DNA of 6,237 bases from Methanobacterium sp. PtaB.Bin024 (GTDB lineage: Archaea; Methanobacteriota; Methanobacteria; Methanobacteriales; Methanobacteriaceae), in NCBI GenBank assembly GCA_002067065.1, contig MVPY01000021.1:1-6237 (forward strand), given 5' to 3'. Made by a program: the position numbers and the translations under genes. Positions 1 through 4,776 of this stretch are shown one piece after another (position 1 is the stretch's first letter; every line of letters begins with the position of its first letter). The notes below the pieces were generated by a model. That model did no database searches and had not been told where the DNA came from. It worked only from the letters and a program-made list of their open reading frames with translations.

Positions 1-57
1 GCTGATGGTGATGTGGATGAACGTATAAATGAATTTGCAGGATGGATCGTGGAATGA
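1..57 (+). CDS. C-terminal end of an upstream gene (partial)
   Basis: Frame 1 is open from the window edge and ends in TGA at 55-57, giving an 18-residue acidic tail (ADGDVDERINEFAGWIVE). The stop overlaps the ATG of the next gene (54-56) in an ATGA arrangement, typical of translationally coupled viral genes. By position it is probably another head-tail or tail-completion gene, but 18 residues do not allow a family call. It could be chance reading frame; the ATGA junction is the main support. Confidence 0.6.
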   Translation, partial: ADGDVDERINEFAGWIVE

Positions 58-557
58 CACTGAAAACAATAGGTACCGTTGATATTGAAAAGACCCGCTG
101 GAGGGGTGCCAGATTACCAATTTCAGAATTAAACGGGTTCTACCAAATGGCACGAGTAGACTTCCACCTTAAGATTCAATGGATCACCCCGACCGAAACA
201 ATTAACCTACAGGGCCTGCTTGAAGACACCATCAAAGCAACGGTAGAAGATTTTACCTATGGTATAGATGAAGAAGAGCAACCAATACCAATATTTGAAA
301 GTAAACATGTCTTTAAAGGATTATTCCGTCCTAAAAAAGCATTCAACACAATGGCACAGATAGAAGTAGAAGACCCTGTAACTAGTTTTAAAAAGGTAGT
401 AATGGGAAGGAATAAGCTCCTAATGGCCGATGTTACTGGACATGTTGTATTCCTATTCAATGATGATTTGGGTGATTCAAGAGATTTAAGACAGTACGTC
501 CCGGCTATTTTTATACAATATCTTGTTGATAATCAGAAATTCAAAGTTGATGTATAA
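54..557 (+). CDS. Unrecognised virion-module protein, possibly tail completion/head-tail joining
   Basis: The protein is 167 aa and I do not recognise its family. It has mixed alpha/beta character, a run of acidic residues near the middle (GIDEEEQPIP) and a C-terminal segment rich in hydrophobic and aromatic residues (YVPAIFIQYLVDN). I chose the ATG at 54 over the in-frame ATG at 42: it forms an ATGA overlap with the upstream stop, and an SD-like stretch at 38-48 (aggatggatcg, close to GGAGGTGATC) lies just before it but would lie inside the longer version. It is followed without a gap by the glycosyltransferase. Lying a few genes upstream of the probable tail-tube gene, it sits where siphoviruses keep head-tail connector and tail-terminator proteins. 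That role is inferred from gene order only. Confidence 0.7.
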   Translation: MTLKTIGTVDIEKTRWRGARLPISELNGFYQMARVDFHLKIQWITPTETINLQGLLEDTIKATVEDFTYGIDEEEQPIPIFESKHVFKGLFRPKKAFNTMAQIEVEDPVTSFKKVVMGRNKLLMADVTGHVVFLFNDDLGDSRDLRQYVPAIFIQYLVDNQKFKVDV

Positions 558-1175
558 ATGAGGATTCCACGTGTTTTTCATCATATCTGGTTTGGTAGTT
601 CATTACCAGACAGATTCAAAGAATATATCAAAACTTGGAAGCGGTTTCATCCTGGGTGGAAATTCATGTCCTGGGATGAGGATAACCTTCCAGAACTGAT
701 TAATCAACGATTATATAATAAAGCCCGTACCTATGCTGAGAAATCAGATATATCACGGTTAGAAATCCTTAAAAAGTATGGTGGTGTTTATGTTGATACT
801 GATTATGAATGTTTTAGTAATATCTCACCTTTAATTAAAGATTCGCGATTCTTTATTATATGTGATAGGAAGATATGGAAGCTTAACCATCCAAAATATC
901 ATATACCCTACTTAAACAACGCTTTCATGGGATGCACACCAGAACACCAATTAGTAGATAGATTAATTAAAGAATTACCGGGTTTTTATAAAAAGAACAG
1001 AAGACATCATGTTTGTTTCCGTACAGGCCCAGGATTTGTAAGCCAAAAACTCTACAAAGAACCAAGTGTACGTTTATTAGATCATAACTTAACAACTAAA
1101 AAATACGCTAAACACCATTATGCGAACAGTTGGGAATCAATAGAACCACAACCACAAATATATCCTGGAGATTAG
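558..1175 (+). CDS. GT32-type (Gly_transf_sug, OCH1-like) glycosyltransferase
   Basis: This 205-aa enzyme should transfer a sugar from a nucleotide-sugar donor to an unknown acceptor. It shows the pattern of the DXD sugar-binding family: IPRVFHHIWFG at residues 3-13, a W-x-x-x-x-P-G-W stretch around 27-34 with SWDEDN at 38-43, AEKSDISRLEIL at 60-71, and YGGVYVDTD at 74-82, where D80 and D82 form the metal/nucleotide-sugar DXD. Further on are NNAFMG (120-125), RTGPGF (155-160) and an H-H-x-x-x-S-W segment (186-192), all usual for the family. It is compact, with no signal peptide or membrane span, so probably cytoplasmic. Its ATG abuts the previous stop with no gap and only a weak SD, suggesting coupling. 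It pairs with the adjacent methyltransferase; plausible targets are a virion protein or a host surface glycan, but the sequence does not say which. Confidence 0.9.
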   Translation: MRIPRVFHHIWFGSSLPDRFKEYIKTWKRFHPGWKFMSWDEDNLPELINQRLYNKARTYAEKSDISRLEILKKYGGVYVDTDYECFSNISPLIKDSRFFIICDRKIWKLNHPKYHIPYLNNAFMGCTPEHQLVDRLIKELPGFYKKNRRHHVCFRTGPGFVSQKLYKEPSVRLLDHNLTTKKYAKHHYANSWESIEPQPQIYPGD

Positions 1176-1179
1176 TCCT

Positions 1180-1737
1180 ATGATTAGTTTTAATAAATAT
1201 GGCCGTGGTTTTAGTACCCAAACCGGTAAACAGGAATCTATGGCCTGGATTAATCGACATTTATCTAGAGATGCAAAAATCCTTGATGTTGGTTTTGGAT
1301 GTGCCATATACGCTAGGTTACTAATAAAACAAGGATATGAGAACATTGATGGGGTTGATGTCTATGAACACGGAATTAAAGAACTTAAACTAGATAAATA
1401 CTATAATAATATCTTTATTAGTAATATTCTAGATTTTGATTTTGAATTCTATGATTTAATTATCCTCGGAGATGTCCTTGAACACCTACACCTAAAAGAC
1501 GGTATGGCATTACTTGAATGCTGGATACGTGACGGTAAAACTAATAACTTGTTAATTAGCATTCCATACAATCTTAAGCAGGCCGGTACACGTGATAACC
1601 CTCATGAAGAGCATCTACAACCAGAGATTACTCCAGATTACATGAAACACCATTATCCTTACTTGAAACTCCTGTACTCTGCAGAAATGGCGGATGTACC
1701 TGGTAAAATTGCAATTTACACATGGCAGAGAATCTAA
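1180..1737 (+). CDS. Class I SAM-dependent methyltransferase
   Basis: The protein is 185 aa with a Rossmann-type methyltransferase core. Motif I is ILDVGFGCA (residues 34-42, SAM glycine loop), the end of strand 2 is IDGVDV (56-61, acidic D60 for the ribose), and DLIILGDVLEHL (92-103) is the strand-4 motif. Strand 5 reads LLISIPYN (124-131). It is followed by NPHEEHLQPEIT (140-151), an E-x-HLQ-type segment I associate with small methyltransferases of phages and surface-polysaccharide loci; that association is from memory. The start ATG has a GGAG nine bases upstream (1167-1170) inside the glycosyltransferase gene, and only 4 bases separate the two genes. A glycosyltransferase-methyltransferase pair suggests methylation of the transferred sugar or of the same acceptor. 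Substrate unknown. Confidence 0.88.
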   Translation: MISFNKYGRGFSTQTGKQESMAWINRHLSRDAKILDVGFGCAIYARLLIKQGYENIDGVDVYEHGIKELKLDKYYNNIFISNILDFDFEFYDLIILGDVLEHLHLKDGMALLECWIRDGKTNNLLISIPYNLKQAGTRDNPHEEHLQPEITPDYMKHHYPYLKLLYSAEMADVPGKIAIYTWQRI

Positions 1738-1751
1738 TAGAACCTATTTTT

Positions 1752-1758
1752 GGAGGTG
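1752..1758 (+). promoter_or_regulatory. Ribosome binding site GGAGGTG that fixes a TTG start
   Basis: A perfect GGAGGTG lies 14 bases after the methyltransferase stop and 7 bases before TTG at 1766. No ATG or GTG in the same frame is usable near it. It shows that the following small gene starts at TTG and not at an in-frame ATG further upstream (1694), which lies inside the methyltransferase. Confidence 0.85.
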
Positions 1759-1765
1759 GATTATA

Positions 1766-1981
1766 TTGACCAAACCAACACTGAGAGATGTTGAAAAAAC
1801 AATCAAAAGATGCTTAAAGGCTAGTGATAACAAAACAGCATTAAATTATTACAACAATTATAAGCCTTTATTCAAAGGATTAGACTTAAATAAACTAAAA
1901 GAAGAAGTAAAAAAACCAAATAAAAAGGTTGAAGATAAAATTAAAGAAAATGAAGAATTAAAAGAATCAAAGGAGGAATAA
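1766..1981 (+). CDS. Small charged protein of unknown function, TTG start
   Basis: The product is 71 aa and unrecognised. The N-terminal half (TLRDVEKTIKRCLKASDNKTALNYYNNYKP) looks helical with tyrosines and one cysteine. The C-terminal third is almost entirely Lys and Glu and is probably a disordered or coiled-coil tail. The start is TTG at 1766, placed by the strong SD at 1752-1758. An in-frame ATG at 1694 would add 24 residues, but they lie within the methyltransferase gene and lack an SD. The SD of the next gene (AGGAGG, 1971-1976) lies within this gene's last codons, so the two are probably cotranslated. Lying directly before the probable tail-tube gene, it may be a small virion or assembly factor; this is position-based only. 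Confidence 0.75.
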   Translation: MTKPTLRDVEKTIKRCLKASDNKTALNYYNNYKPLFKGLDLNKLKEEVKKPNKKVEDKIKENEELKESKEE

Positions 1982-1985
1982 GAAT

Positions 1986-2810
1986 ATGGTTAATGAAGAT
2001 ATAGCAGGAATAGTCAACTTAGACCAGAAAGCATTAGAAGTATTAGACAGTTCAAACTTCATGCTATCACTCGGTATTCCCGTAACAAAAGAAGTATTAG
2101 GTGGTGAAATAGGGGGAAGCCCAGCAAACACAGAATTCACAACCAGATACCCCATATACCCTGCTAGTGGAAAAACCAAAGCACCAGTTATAAGTGATAT
2201 AACCGCTTACACACGAAAAGAAGGCAGCCCTGATGTAGATACAGAGGTAACAGTATCAGCCATAGAAACCGGAGAAGACGAAGATACAGGGTACACAGTA
2301 TATAACACAGTAGTTCTAGCCAGTGCACCAGCATCAGAAACCGCCGACAATGTATTACTCGACTATCATGCATACAATGACATATACACACAACAGTCCA
2401 TCAAACCCAAAATAGACCAAAACACAGACGACTTAGAGAGAATGGGTAGCAGAACAGTCTATACAAAATATGGTAATATCAAATCAGAGATAGAAGTTGA
2501 AGTCGCAATCTCAGACCTCAAACAAATACTACTCGGATTCCAAGCGGAAAGTGACCAGACCGGAGTAGAAGCGGGATATGTCCTTTATAAACAGAGGAGC
2601 ATCCCACAAATCCTTAAAGGATTCATACCTATTTACAGTGGTGATGAAACAGATGATCCTATCGACCGGGAAGAAATGGGCCGTATAATACTTAACAGTG
2701 TACAAATACCCCCATCCCTACCAGAGGGAAAAGTAGGGGATAATGCTACCGTGACTTTAACTCTGAGCATCGGTAGTGAGCTACGTATTCTAGCTAAGAA
2801 AGAAACTTAA
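1986..2810 (+). CDS. Probable major tail (tube) protein
   Basis: The protein is 274 aa, acidic, with no membrane span. It has a strong SD (AGGAGG, 1971-1976, nine bases before ATG). The call rests on its size, its beta-rich composition, the terminator-like hairpins directly after it, and its place two genes upstream of the tail chaperone pair and ahead of the tape measure gene, the usual siphovirus order. Residues about 66-130 form a segment of the type V-x-D-I-T-x-Y ... V-x-L-A-S-A-P ... V-x-L-D-Y, which resembles a small beta-sandwich inserted into the tube fold. The flanks (1-65, 131-274) would form the tube domain, including a G-N-I-K-S-E-I-E-V-E-V-A-I-S segment. I do not recognise a specific family motif. 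A different major virion protein is possible but less likely given the neighbours. Confidence 0.7.
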   Translation: MVNEDIAGIVNLDQKALEVLDSSNFMLSLGIPVTKEVLGGEIGGSPANTEFTTRYPIYPASGKTKAPVISDITAYTRKEGSPDVDTEVTVSAIETGEDEDTGYTVYNTVVLASAPASETADNVLLDYHAYNDIYTQQSIKPKIDQNTDDLERMGSRTVYTKYGNIKSEIEVEVAISDLKQILLGFQAESDQTGVEAGYVLYKQRSIPQILKGFIPIYSGDETDDPIDREEMGRIILNSVQIPPSLPEGKVGDNATVTLTLSIGSELRILAKKET

Positions 2811-2812
2811 TT

Positions 2813-2838
2813 AAAGGGATTTATTTTTAAGACCCTTT
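2813..2838 (+). terminator. First weak hairpin after the tail-tube gene
   Basis: AAAGGG (2813-2818) pairs with CCCTTT (2833-2838) around a 14-base AT-rich loop, and is followed by TATTATTTTTT (2841-2851). It begins three bases after the tail-tube stop. The stem is only 6 bp, so on its own it is modest. With the stronger hairpin downstream it makes a double termination or 3'-end stabilising region. Confidence 0.45.
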
Positions 2839-2868
2839 ACTATTATTTTTTGATTTAATTTTGTTTAT

Positions 2869-2912
2869 GGGGAATATCGGGGGCGGTTATTCCCCTTTTT
2901 ATTTTATTTTTT
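2869..2912 (+). terminator. Strong hairpin with T-rich tail (terminator or attenuator)
   Basis: GGGGAATA (2869-2876) pairs perfectly with TATTCCCC (2888-2895): an 8-bp stem with an 11-base G-rich loop. It is followed at once by TTTTT, A, TTTT, A, TTTTTT (2896-2912). Archaeal termination depends mainly on the T-tract, so the tail alone should terminate. The next gene's SD starts one base later (2913) with no evident promoter between, so downstream tail genes probably depend on read-through. Confidence 0.7.
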
Positions 2913-2927
2913 GGAGGTGTTAAAAGA

Positions 2928-3083
2928 ATGTTAGAACTTGTTTTAGCAATAGCCATATTAATTTTAGTTATTATCATCTATGTGATGTACTGTGATATGC
3001 TATCTAAAAATTACTTAATTAAATCACTCAGTGAAACAAATAACCAATTATTTGAGGAACTAATCAAATATAAAGAGGAATAA
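2928..3083 (+). CDS. Small single-span membrane protein
   Basis: The ORF is 51 aa with an excellent SD (GGAGGTG, 2913-2919, eight bases before ATG). Residues 3-21 (ELVLAIAILILVIIIYVMY) form one N-terminal transmembrane helix. The remaining 30 residues are hydrophilic and probably helical, with Asn, Gln, Glu and Lys. There is no lipobox or cleavage motif, so it should stay anchored. It sits between the tail-tube terminator and the chaperone gene, whose SD (GAGG, 3075-3078) lies inside its last codons. I recognise no family. A membrane-linked role such as lysis, exclusion or assembly is possible but nothing in the sequence selects one. Confidence 0.75.
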   Translation: MLELVLAIAILILVIIIYVMYCDMLSKNYLIKSLSETNNQLFEELIKYKEE

Positions 3084-3087
3084 AAAA

Positions 3088-3729
3088 ATGGTTGTAAAAA
3101 TACCAAAACTATACCGAACCAGAACCATCGAAATAGACACTGGAGAGGAAGAACCAATCGAAATAGAAATCAGAGGATACAGACCAGCAGATATAGATAT
3201 AGCCGCAAAACTACAAAGTCTAAGAAATGAATTACCTGCCCTATTCAACAAACTAAAAGTCTTCAGGGACTTACAACAGAAACTAATAGAAAAAGCTAAG
3301 GAAGCTACAGGCGACGAACCCATATCTGAGGATGAACTAGAAAATGAATTTATAGATGGTATATTAAGTTTAGATGATAACGAATTTACAGAAGAAGAAT
3401 TACAGGAATTAGAAGATAGTAAGGTAGAAGTTGATAGAATAAACAAGGAAATGGAAGAATACGCTAGTGTCCTTGGACAACGTGGACTTAAAAGATTCTT
3501 CTATAAGGATGATAAAGATTATAAAGAAGCCGAGTCCAGTAACACCGCAACAGATTACATAGACCAACTCCCGGATATTGAAATTGATCAAGACTACTTA
3601 TTACAGATAGCCTATGCTATGATTGAACTATCTGCACCTAATCAGAAGCTCCAGAAAAGACTGGAAAAAAAGGCGGCTGATAAGGGAAAGTCAAAAAAAG
3701 GAAAAAGGAAACCCTCGAAGAAACCTTAG
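3088..3729 (+). CDS. Tail assembly chaperone, short form (lambda G-like)
   Basis: This is a 213-aa, strongly charged, mostly helical protein with a beta-rich N-terminus (residues 1-30), acidic helices around 75-130 and a Lys-rich tail. Family membership is inferred from architecture: in siphoviruses the gene before the tape measure encodes a chaperone that coats the tape measure protein, and a fraction of ribosomes shift -1 near its end to make a longer form. Here the slippery heptamer falls at codons 203-204, nine codons before the stop, and the -1 frame is open to 3956. The SD is GAGG at 3075-3078, nine bases before ATG. The short form ends in a basic tail containing KKGKRKPSKKP. No sequence motif of a named chaperone family was recognised. 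Confidence 0.75.
   Translation: MVVKIPKLYRTRTIEIDTGEEEPIEIEIRGYRPADIDIAAKLQSLRNELPALFNKLKVFRDLQQKLIEKAKEATGDEPISEDELENEFIDGILSLDDNEFTEEELQELEDSKVEVDRINKEMEEYASVLGQRGLKRFFYKDDKDYKEAESSNTATDYIDQLPDIEIDQDYLLQIAYAMIELSAPNQKLQKRLEKKAADKGKSKKGKRKPSKKP
3693..3699 (+). promoter_or_regulatory. Programmed -1 frameshift slippery site A_AAA_AAA
   Basis: In the chaperone frame the codons read TCA AAA AAA GGA, so the heptamer A_AAA_AAA is in the exact X_XXY_YYZ register for tandem -1 slippage. The -1 frame is closed upstream by TAA at 3681-3683 and open from 3684 to TAA at 3954-3956, so the heptamer lies just inside the usable overlap (3684-3729). After the slip the next codon is AGG at 3699. A purine-rich GGGAAAG (3684-3690) just upstream could act as an SD-like stimulator. 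I see no convincing stem-loop downstream. Confidence 0.8.
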
Positions 3730-3956
3730 ATGGATACCGTAAGATGTTTACCGGTGCAGCATTGGAATGGAAGCAACCTTATGAATACATACTAGAATTA
3801 CCTGATATGAACCCCATCTGGGATATGTTAGACATCTACAACCCAGAAGATGAAGAAAACAAGGATTTACCATCAGCAGAAGAAAGAAAAGAACATACAG
3901 AGGCGTTCAGGAGAGCTCAGAGCGAAAGACTAAAGAAGAAGAGTAAGAAGAGCTAA
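3699..3956 (+). CDS. Tail assembly chaperone, -1 frame extension (lambda T-like part of the GT fusion)
   Basis: The -1 frame encodes 85 residues after the slip, starting RKKETLEETLDGYRK and continuing through an aromatic-rich stretch (MFTGAALEWKQPYEYILELP). A Trp-containing helix (NPIWDMLDIY) and a basic C-terminal tail (ERLKKKSKKS) follow. Fused to 204 residues of the short form it gives a 289-aa protein. The only ATG in the frame (3744) would give 70 aa but has no recognisable SD, whereas most genes here have one, and it would discard conserved-looking sequence before it. In lambda-type phages the T part binds the tail tube protein while G coats the tape measure; that role is taken from the family. 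The stop overlaps the convergent minus-strand AbrB-like gene by 4 bases. Confidence 0.78.
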   Translation, partial: RKKETLEETLDGYRKMFTGAALEWKQPYEYILELPDMNPIWDMLDIYNPEDEENKDLPSAEERKEHTEAFRRAQSERLKKKSKKS

Positions 3957-4132
3957 TCACTTTCTACTTTTTTTATCACGGCGATCCATTTCCCATCTAT
4001 CTTGTCAAGTGTCCAGAGTAGATCATCACCTTGTTTTAATTCAAGGTAATCCCTTATTTCTGATGGTATTGTTGTCTTTAAAGTGTATTTTTCCTTATTC
4101 GCCCATCCTACTTTTGTTGAACTTCCCCTCAT
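3953..4132 (-). CDS. AbrB/MazE-like (SpoVT-AbrB fold) DNA-binding protein
   Basis: This 59-aa protein reads convergently to the chaperone gene; their stop codons overlap within CTAA (3953-3956). Residues about 16-55 have the swapped-hairpin signature: YTLKTTIPSEIRDYLELKQG (16-35), then D-D-L-L-W-T-L and a final strand K-W-I-A-V-I-K-K. The T-I-P-x-E-I-R and K-Q-G-D elements are the family hallmarks. Such proteins dimerise and bind AT-rich operators, often their own, or act as antitoxins. The ATG at 4132 has no SD; a TATA-like element starts 30 bases upstream, so the mRNA is probably leaderless. No toxin gene is adjacent. The divergent promoter region is full of inverted repeats and is the natural candidate target. 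It probably controls this gene and the 32-aa gene, perhaps also the lipoprotein gene. Confidence 0.87.
   Translation of the reverse strand: MRGSSTKVGWANKEKYTLKTTIPSEIRDYLELKQGDDLLWTLDKIDGKWIAVIKKVESD
3968..3974 (+). terminator. T7 tract after the chaperone genes
   Basis: Seven consecutive T residues lie 12 bases after the chaperone stop, with no hairpin. Archaeal RNA polymerases terminate at such U-tracts, so this may end the chaperone transcript before the minus-strand genes. The same bases are codons of the AbrB-like gene on the other strand (AAA AAA), so the tract could be coincidental. Confidence 0.35.
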
Positions 4133-4153
4133 GGTTTGATTATTTGTCTCGTT

Positions 4154-4162
4154 AAATATATA
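4154..4162 (-). promoter_or_regulatory. TATA-box promoter for the AbrB-like gene
   Basis: On the minus strand TATATATTT begins 30 bases before the A of the ATG at 4132. With archaeal TATA-to-start spacing of roughly 25-30 bases, transcription would begin at or next to the start codon. This matches the absence of an SD and predicts a leaderless mRNA. Confidence 0.6.
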
Positions 4163-4174
4163 GCCAATGCCCCC

Positions 4175-4228
4175 AGTTACTACTAAAGTTTATATATTAG
4201 TAGTTACTATAATAACTATTAAACTAGT
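4175..4228. repeat. Operator-like cluster of inverted and direct repeats
   Basis: ACTACTAA (4179-4186) and TTAGTAGT (4197-4204) form a perfect 8-bp inverted repeat around the TATA box. TAGTTA (4201-4206) and TAACTA (4213-4218) form a second one around CTATAA, over the expected transcription start. AGTTACTA occurs twice as a direct repeat (4175-4182, 4202-4209), 27 bases apart, and the palindrome ACTAGT lies at 4223-4228. The recurring core is TAGT(T)ACTA. This density in the short divergent gap next to a DNA-binding protein gene indicates an operator. Confidence 0.6.
4185..4196 (+). promoter_or_regulatory. BRE/TATA promoter for the 32-aa gene
   Basis: AAAG followed by TTTATATA (4189-4196) is a close match to an archaeal BRE plus TATA box. 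Initiation is expected near 4215-4222, giving a leader of about 30 bases that contains the SD at 4234-4244. The TATA box sits exactly in the spacer of an inverted repeat, so repressor binding there would block TBP. Confidence 0.65.
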
Positions 4229-4248
4229 AATATGGAGAGTGATCTATT

Positions 4249-4347
4249 ATGAGAACAGATAAAAAATTTGAAGATATGACTGTTGAGGAGAAGGATGAAA
4301 TATTCCTTGATCTCAAAGCAGATTATCTGAATAAAAAAGAAAAATAA
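4249..4347 (+). CDS. 32-aa acidic/basic peptide, unknown
   Basis: This very short ORF has a good SD-like sequence (GGAGAGTGATC, 4234-4244), an upstream BRE/TATA box and an ATG start, so it is probably translated. The peptide is charged and apparently helical (residues 9-27 include D-M-T-V-E-E-K-D-E-I-F-L-D-L-K) and ends in a Lys-rich tail. It has no cysteine and no membrane segment. It is divergent from the AbrB-like gene and convergent with the lipoprotein gene (13-base gap). Small peptides in this position may modulate the neighbouring regulator, but no family is recognisable at this length. Confidence 0.55.
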   Translation: MRTDKKFEDMTVEEKDEIFLDLKADYLNKKEK

Positions 4348-4356
4348 ATAAATTAA
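4330..4356 (-). terminator. T-rich tract ending the lipoprotein transcript
   Basis: Read on the minus strand, the bases just after the lipoprotein stop are a T-rich run including TTTATTTATTTTTC and TTTTTTATTC. This is a good archaeal U-tract terminator. It overlaps the end of the plus-strand 32-aa gene. Confidence 0.5.
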
Positions 4357-4360
4357 TTTC

Positions 4361-4771
4361 TTATAGACTTGCTGAAACAGACACAACACCATATTCTGCT
4401 GTTGTACTTTCTTCTTTTATTACTTGGCCATCTTTAAGTATTTGTACCCTTAACATACCCGTGCTATTCGTTTCTTTTTGTATAACAGCTGATACTATAT
4501 CAGCAGAACCCATATTCTCCTGATGATTACCAGTTCCATCTATTGACCTTGTATTACTATCAGCACCAACACTACCACTCCATTCTTCATTCGTGATTAT
4601 TTTCACTACTACATTCCCAGAACTACTGCCACCGGAACTACTGGAGCTTGTAGAATAATTACTGCCAGTATTTGTTGATGTTGTATTGCTACTAGTACAC
4701 CCCGATATAAGGACAACTAGGATTAAAAGAGGGATTATTAAAAGGGCTATTTTTTTCGTGATAATATTCAC
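4361..4771 (-). CDS. Secreted membrane-anchored lipoprotein, candidate moron product
   Basis: The frame gives up to 136 aa. An N-terminal basic stretch (TKK) precedes a hydrophobic core (IALLIIPLLILVVLI) and the lipobox L-I-S-G-C with Cys25, so the mature protein should be lipid-anchored outside the cell. Residues 26-52 are a Ser/Thr/Gly/Asn-rich flexible linker. Residues about 53-136 look like a small beta domain (VVVKIITNEEWSGSVG ... LRVQILKDGQVIKEES ... YGVVSVSASL), a type I recall from Methanobacteriales secreted proteins, which would suggest a host origin. The start is unclear: the GTG at 4771 lies inside the SD, and the best-placed codon for that SD is ACG at 4759. It is opposite in strand to the tail genes and has its own promoter and terminator. 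Function unknown; superinfection exclusion or other surface alteration is inferred from position. Confidence 0.85.
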   Translation of the reverse strand: MNIITKKIALLIIPLLILVVLISGCTSSNTTSTNTGSNYSTSSSSSGGSSSGNVVVKIITNEEWSGSVGADSNTRSIDGTGNHQENMGSADIVSAVIQKETNSTGMLRVQILKDGQVIKEESTTAEYGVVSVSASL

Positions 4772-4776
4772 CTCCC
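4769..4776 (-). promoter_or_regulatory. Ribosome binding site overlapping the nominal GTG start of the lipoprotein
   Basis: The minus strand reads GGGAGGTG here, a near-perfect SD. Its last three bases are the GTG usually taken as the start, which leaves no spacing. Nine bases further on, in frame, is ACG (4759-4757), followed by AAA AAA ATA. An ATG at that place would give MKKIALLI, a standard lipoprotein signal start. Confidence 0.6.

Noticed and set aside
3060..3446. 128-aa Ser-rich minus-strand reading frame opposite the chaperone gene
   Set aside because: It is the antisense shadow of Glu/Asp/Lys-rich codons and has no independent signals.
3744..3956. Separate 70-aa gene starting at ATG 3744
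   Set aside because: No usable SD, and the same frame is open upstream to the slippery heptamer. The frameshift fusion explains it better.
3953..4347. AbrB-like protein plus 32-aa peptide as a toxin-antitoxin pair
   Set aside because: The two are divergent rather than in one operon, and the peptide has neither a nuclease-like fold nor a membrane segment typical of toxins.
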